A DNA stretch of 7,774 nucleotides. Source: Clostridia bacterium (GTDB lineage: Bacteria; Bacillota; Clostridia; Oscillospirales; CAG-272). The stretch lies in contig JAFQAM010000219.1 in NCBI GenBank assembly GCA_017416885.1, positions 1 through 7,774 of the forward strand, given 5' to 3'. The translations under genes were made by a program, and so were the position numbers. The notes below the pieces were generated by a model. It had not been told where the DNA came from. It was given only the letters and a program-made list of their open reading frames with translations, and ran no database searches. Below, in pieces: positions 6,501 through 7,774 of this stretch; positions within the stretch are counted from its first letter, which is position 1; each line of letters starts with the position of its first letter.

Positions 6501-7774
6501 GCTGGTTAATAAACTTAACATTTTCAATTCCGTTTACCTTGGTAAGACTTGTACAGCCGTAGAACGCGCCCTGGTCAATCATCTTAAGTGTTGACGGAAG
6601 CGTTACCTCCTCAAGGGCAGTAAGATTTGCAAATGCAAACGCGCCGATTGACTCAACGCCCTCAGGGATAGTTACGGATTTGATTGTATCGTCGCCGATA
6701 AACCACATCTTGTATGTTTCGTTGGAGTCGGGATCAATTTCCCAAGGCTGCTTCGGAACATACTTATAATTGGAGAATGCAAACTGACCGATTTGTGTTA
6801 CCGCTAAGCTATCGGGAATAATTACAACGCCGCCGTTACCGAAGTAGTTGGTAAGCATCGGGCCTGAGTTCTTGTAAGGATCCTTAACGGTAATTGAGAT
6901 AGCCTTTGAGTAAACGGTGCTCTTGCCGTCCATATATACCTTAACGGTAATTGTGGCATAGCCCTCCTTATGGGCGGTGATTTTGCCGTTTTCGTCAACT
7001 GTTGCAATCTTTTCGTTACTTGTTGTGAACTGTGCCTCTGTATTATTCGGGAAGAATGCGTCAAGAACATATCTTACCGTCACAGCCTCGCTTGGATACA
7101 TTGAAAGATTGTATCTTTCGCCTGTGAACTTCATTTCATCGCCCTCAACACCTATTTCACGGTCTATTGAGTTCATAAAATAGTATGCTCTGTCAACGAA
7201 GTAGCCTGTTAAATAGAATTCGTCAACAACAGGCTTTGAATATTTCTTGAAGCCCTCGTCGCCCTCCTTTAATACCTTTAAGGTAAAGTGAGCTGTTTTT
7301 GTTGTGTTGGTTTCGGGATCGCGGTAGGTCGCCATAATTCTTGATGAGCCTGAGCCTACTGCAATTACCTTATCGTTTACAATTCTTGCTACATTTGTGT
7401 TAAGTGAACGGAATTCAAGCAGCTGTCCCCATTCTGTATTCGGATATACGGTTGGATTTAAGTCATATGTCTGGTTAGGGCTTAAAACAACCTCAGTAAG
7501 AGGAGCGCCGTCCTTGTCGGCAAAGTAGAAGTCTGTGTAATCGTCAGGTAAGCCGATTTCGTATGTCGCAAGGTTTAATGCGTAGTCATAGCAAGCTACT
7601 GTGAAGGTATTCTTGTTATACGCGCTTTCCTTTATTTTCTGAATATAGTCTGTTAACTCGTAAATTACATATGAGGTTGAGTTGAAGTCGGAATATACCG
7701 CCTTGATGTATTGGTCGAATGCGTTTAAGATAAGTCCTCCGTCATCGCCTACAAAGCCAACCTGCATACCCATT
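3586..7774 (-). CDS. Large BspA-like leucine-rich-repeat surface protein with Ig-like domains and C-terminal membrane anchor; N-terminus beyond window
   Basis: The frame is open to the window edge; 1395 residues are visible from the first Met, which is unlikely to be the true start because no signal peptide follows it. Residues ~1-90 are unrecognised. Two Big_2-like segments follow at ~92-168 (ARIVNDKVIAVGSGSSRIMATY) and ~221-297 (ATVDENGKITAHKEGYATI). About 28 LRR_5 repeats span ~319-1153, with the pattern 'xAFxxCxxLxxVxLxxxVxxIG' (for example GAFYGCTSLTKV). Residues ~1263-1326 form a helical domain (LPEKVSLSDKALVVLAREL), then an acidic Asn/Glu/Pro linker, a transmembrane helix at ~1353-1380 and a basic stop-transfer KNRKNG. 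Expected role is adhesion or ligand binding at the cell surface; the target is unknown. There is no LPXTG motif. The C-terminus may be prematurely cut by the TAA at 3586-3588. Confidence 0.9.
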   Translation of the reverse strand, partial: MGMQVGFVGDDGGLILNAFDQYIKAVYSDFNSTSYVIYELTDYIQKIKESAYNKNTFTVACYDYALNLATYEIGLPDDYTDFYFADKDGAPLTEVVLSPNQTYDLNPTVYPNTEWGQLLEFRSLNTNVARIVNDKVIAVGSGSSRIMATYRDPETNTTKTAHFTLKVLKEGDEGFKKYSKPVVDEFYLTGYFVDRAYYFMNSIDREIGVEGDEMKFTGERYNLSMYPSEAVTVRYVLDAFFPNNTEAQFTTSNEKIATVDENGKITAHKEGYATITVKVYMDGKSTVYSKAISITVKDPYKNSGPMLTNYFGNGGVVIIPDSLAVTQIGQFAFSNYKYVPKQPWEIDPDSNETYKMWFIGDDTIKSVTIPEGVESIGAFAFANLTALEEVTLPSTLKMIDQGAFYGCTSLTKVNGIENVKFINQHAFYGCNLQGEINLENAVAVADYAFASGDITYYYENKDTGEAGWTTKRGGTNEFNAVVLSEKTQSIGTYAFYGSTKLESVTFKADKVQLGMCAFADCRSLKEISVNANVIPAGIFDGCTGLTKVTLGKDVAQIGEYAFRGARVTEFTIDKDNKVFTSVEGKPYILNNDGTEILYVAPGVSGELRIDDSKIVKVAYGAFSGNTRLTSVVIPSVTEVDSFAFAGCNRLTSITLGKLTKIGTYAFHNTRITTVHDLTGVSEIGAYAYAETPVESVVIPDGITVGEGAFRDCSKLASVKIGNGVKLCTDAFRFNNMAPGNYTSDFYELDGKKIYYYIYLSPLTSLEIGNNVEIGDSAFYGCAKLTSIKLGEGAKIGNYSFYNASSLTDIDLSKAVSIGDYAFSGDVLYEYLDSNMSVVRQKDDGTYYYAYYAPLFTELDLTALEKLGSEAFAHSQKLVKVTLGQNVKAVPQRAFANCAVLSEINLNSVEVIGTEAFAETAIKKVELDSIKEIGKYAFVYVDELEEVYLTTEVLPATWQDGTVESRAIEILEGAFSYCENLTKVVGLEQVTKFDKYAFAYAPIKTLNLMSATYIGDNAFMREDYTEIKVTLNNCLVYIGENPFAMCKLVPFSITTEEEFNGVKYQITKYTFDLSDTVKIIDGSIYKVVKNGLVLVTFAGDSDSITVADGTVRISALAFAGSDIKKVVLPSTVASIGHKAFYDCKKLTVISFSSYKAPILEEEYDYSYYASMENLPASGDYDFTDVNGDPIVIPGLGITEYFMYNVTGDPTNIYYGANFIDYIGHITDKIVMVRPANGQNYGSFIFGQYFNVVIDGDIAPDDITLSVIEAINNLPEKVSLSDKALVVLARELYNKIMTNEQKSIVDENGLYAKLTSAEKRISDLEYLQNEDNGTNEPDKPNEGDDNTTEEPKAKLPVGAVVTIVILAVVAAAAVGGFVFLFLKNRKNGLCSVVSDDG
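3634..3717 (-). other. C-terminal transmembrane anchor of the LRR protein
   Basis: Residues ~1353-1380 are uninterrupted hydrophobic and small residues (LPVGAVVTIVILAVVAAAA and onward to FVFLFL), followed at once by basic KNRK. This fits a single-pass helix with the LRR part outside and the tail in the cytoplasm. Confidence 0.85.
3796..3987 (-). other. Membrane-proximal helical domain of the LRR protein
   Basis: Residues ~1263-1326 follow a pattern seen in many clostridial surface proteins: V-x2-I-x2-LP-x2-V-x2-D-K-x2-V-x2-A-R-x2-Y, then an x-QK-x2-V turn and an L-x2-AE-x2-I helix. Visible pieces are VIEAINNLPEKVSLSDK, ARELYNKIMTNEQKSIV and LYAKLTSAEKRISDL. It probably forms a small helical bundle acting as a stalk between the repeats and the membrane anchor. 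Assignment is from pattern memory only. Confidence 0.55.
4315..6819 (-). repeat. LRR_5 (BspA-type) repeat region of the surface protein
   Basis: Twenty-eight AF/YAF-type repeat cores can be counted by eye between residues ~319 and ~1153, each usually 21-24 residues apart. At the DNA level this appears as the recurring minus-strand sense of 'gaatgcgtat'-like words. Two places have the BspA-style interruption where a short strand pair replaces a repeat (PYILNNDGTEILYVAPG at ~586-602 and DGSIYKVVKNGLVLVTFAG at ~1080-1098). Several longer tyrosine-rich loops also interrupt the periodicity. Confidence 0.88.

Overview
The window looks like part of a Clostridia-type (Firmicutes) chromosome, probably from a gut or rumen commensal. 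The evidence is indirect: AT-leaning coding DNA, Shine-Dalgarno sites, Gram-positive style lipoprotein signal peptides, a BspA-type leucine-rich-repeat surface protein with Big_2-like domains, and a lipoprotein with a Listeria-Bacteroides repeat. No RNA gene or other taxonomic marker is present, so the species cannot be named.

All three real genes are on the minus strand and are read from high to low coordinates. (1) 7774-3586 is the C-terminal ~1395 residues of a very large surface protein: two Ig-like segments, about 28 LRR_5 repeats, a helical membrane-proximal domain, an acidic linker, one transmembrane helix and a short cytoplasmic tail. The annotated tail stops at a TAA, but the same frame continues after it as a plausible 35-residue acidic tail to a second TAA at 3478-3480. 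That second stop overlaps the start of the next gene. (2) 3488-2136 is a lipoprotein with a Listeria-Bacteroides repeat followed by a GLUG-like beta-helical region. (3) 1806-1 is the N-terminal 602 residues of an oligopeptide-type (family 5) ABC-transporter solute-binding lipoprotein. It is open in one frame to the window edge. A ~280-residue insertion carrying a four-cysteine zinc ribbon splits its N-terminal lobe.

The 329-bp gap between genes 2 and 3 is almost filled by an array of at least eleven small hairpins (1862-2136). Stem sequences differ from unit to unit but stay self-complementary, while the 7-bp linker is the same each time: ATATCGA in the left arm and its reverse complement TCGATAT in the right arm. 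The two arms are therefore inverted copies of one unit type around an AT-rich centre. This is the most unusual non-coding structure in the window.

All three products are predicted to be exported and held at the cell surface, two by lipid and one by a C-terminal helix. Genes 1 and 2 look translationally coupled. Gene 3 lies beyond the hairpin array and may have its own expression control. I see no mobile-element gene, phage gene, CRISPR array, tRNA or rRNA.
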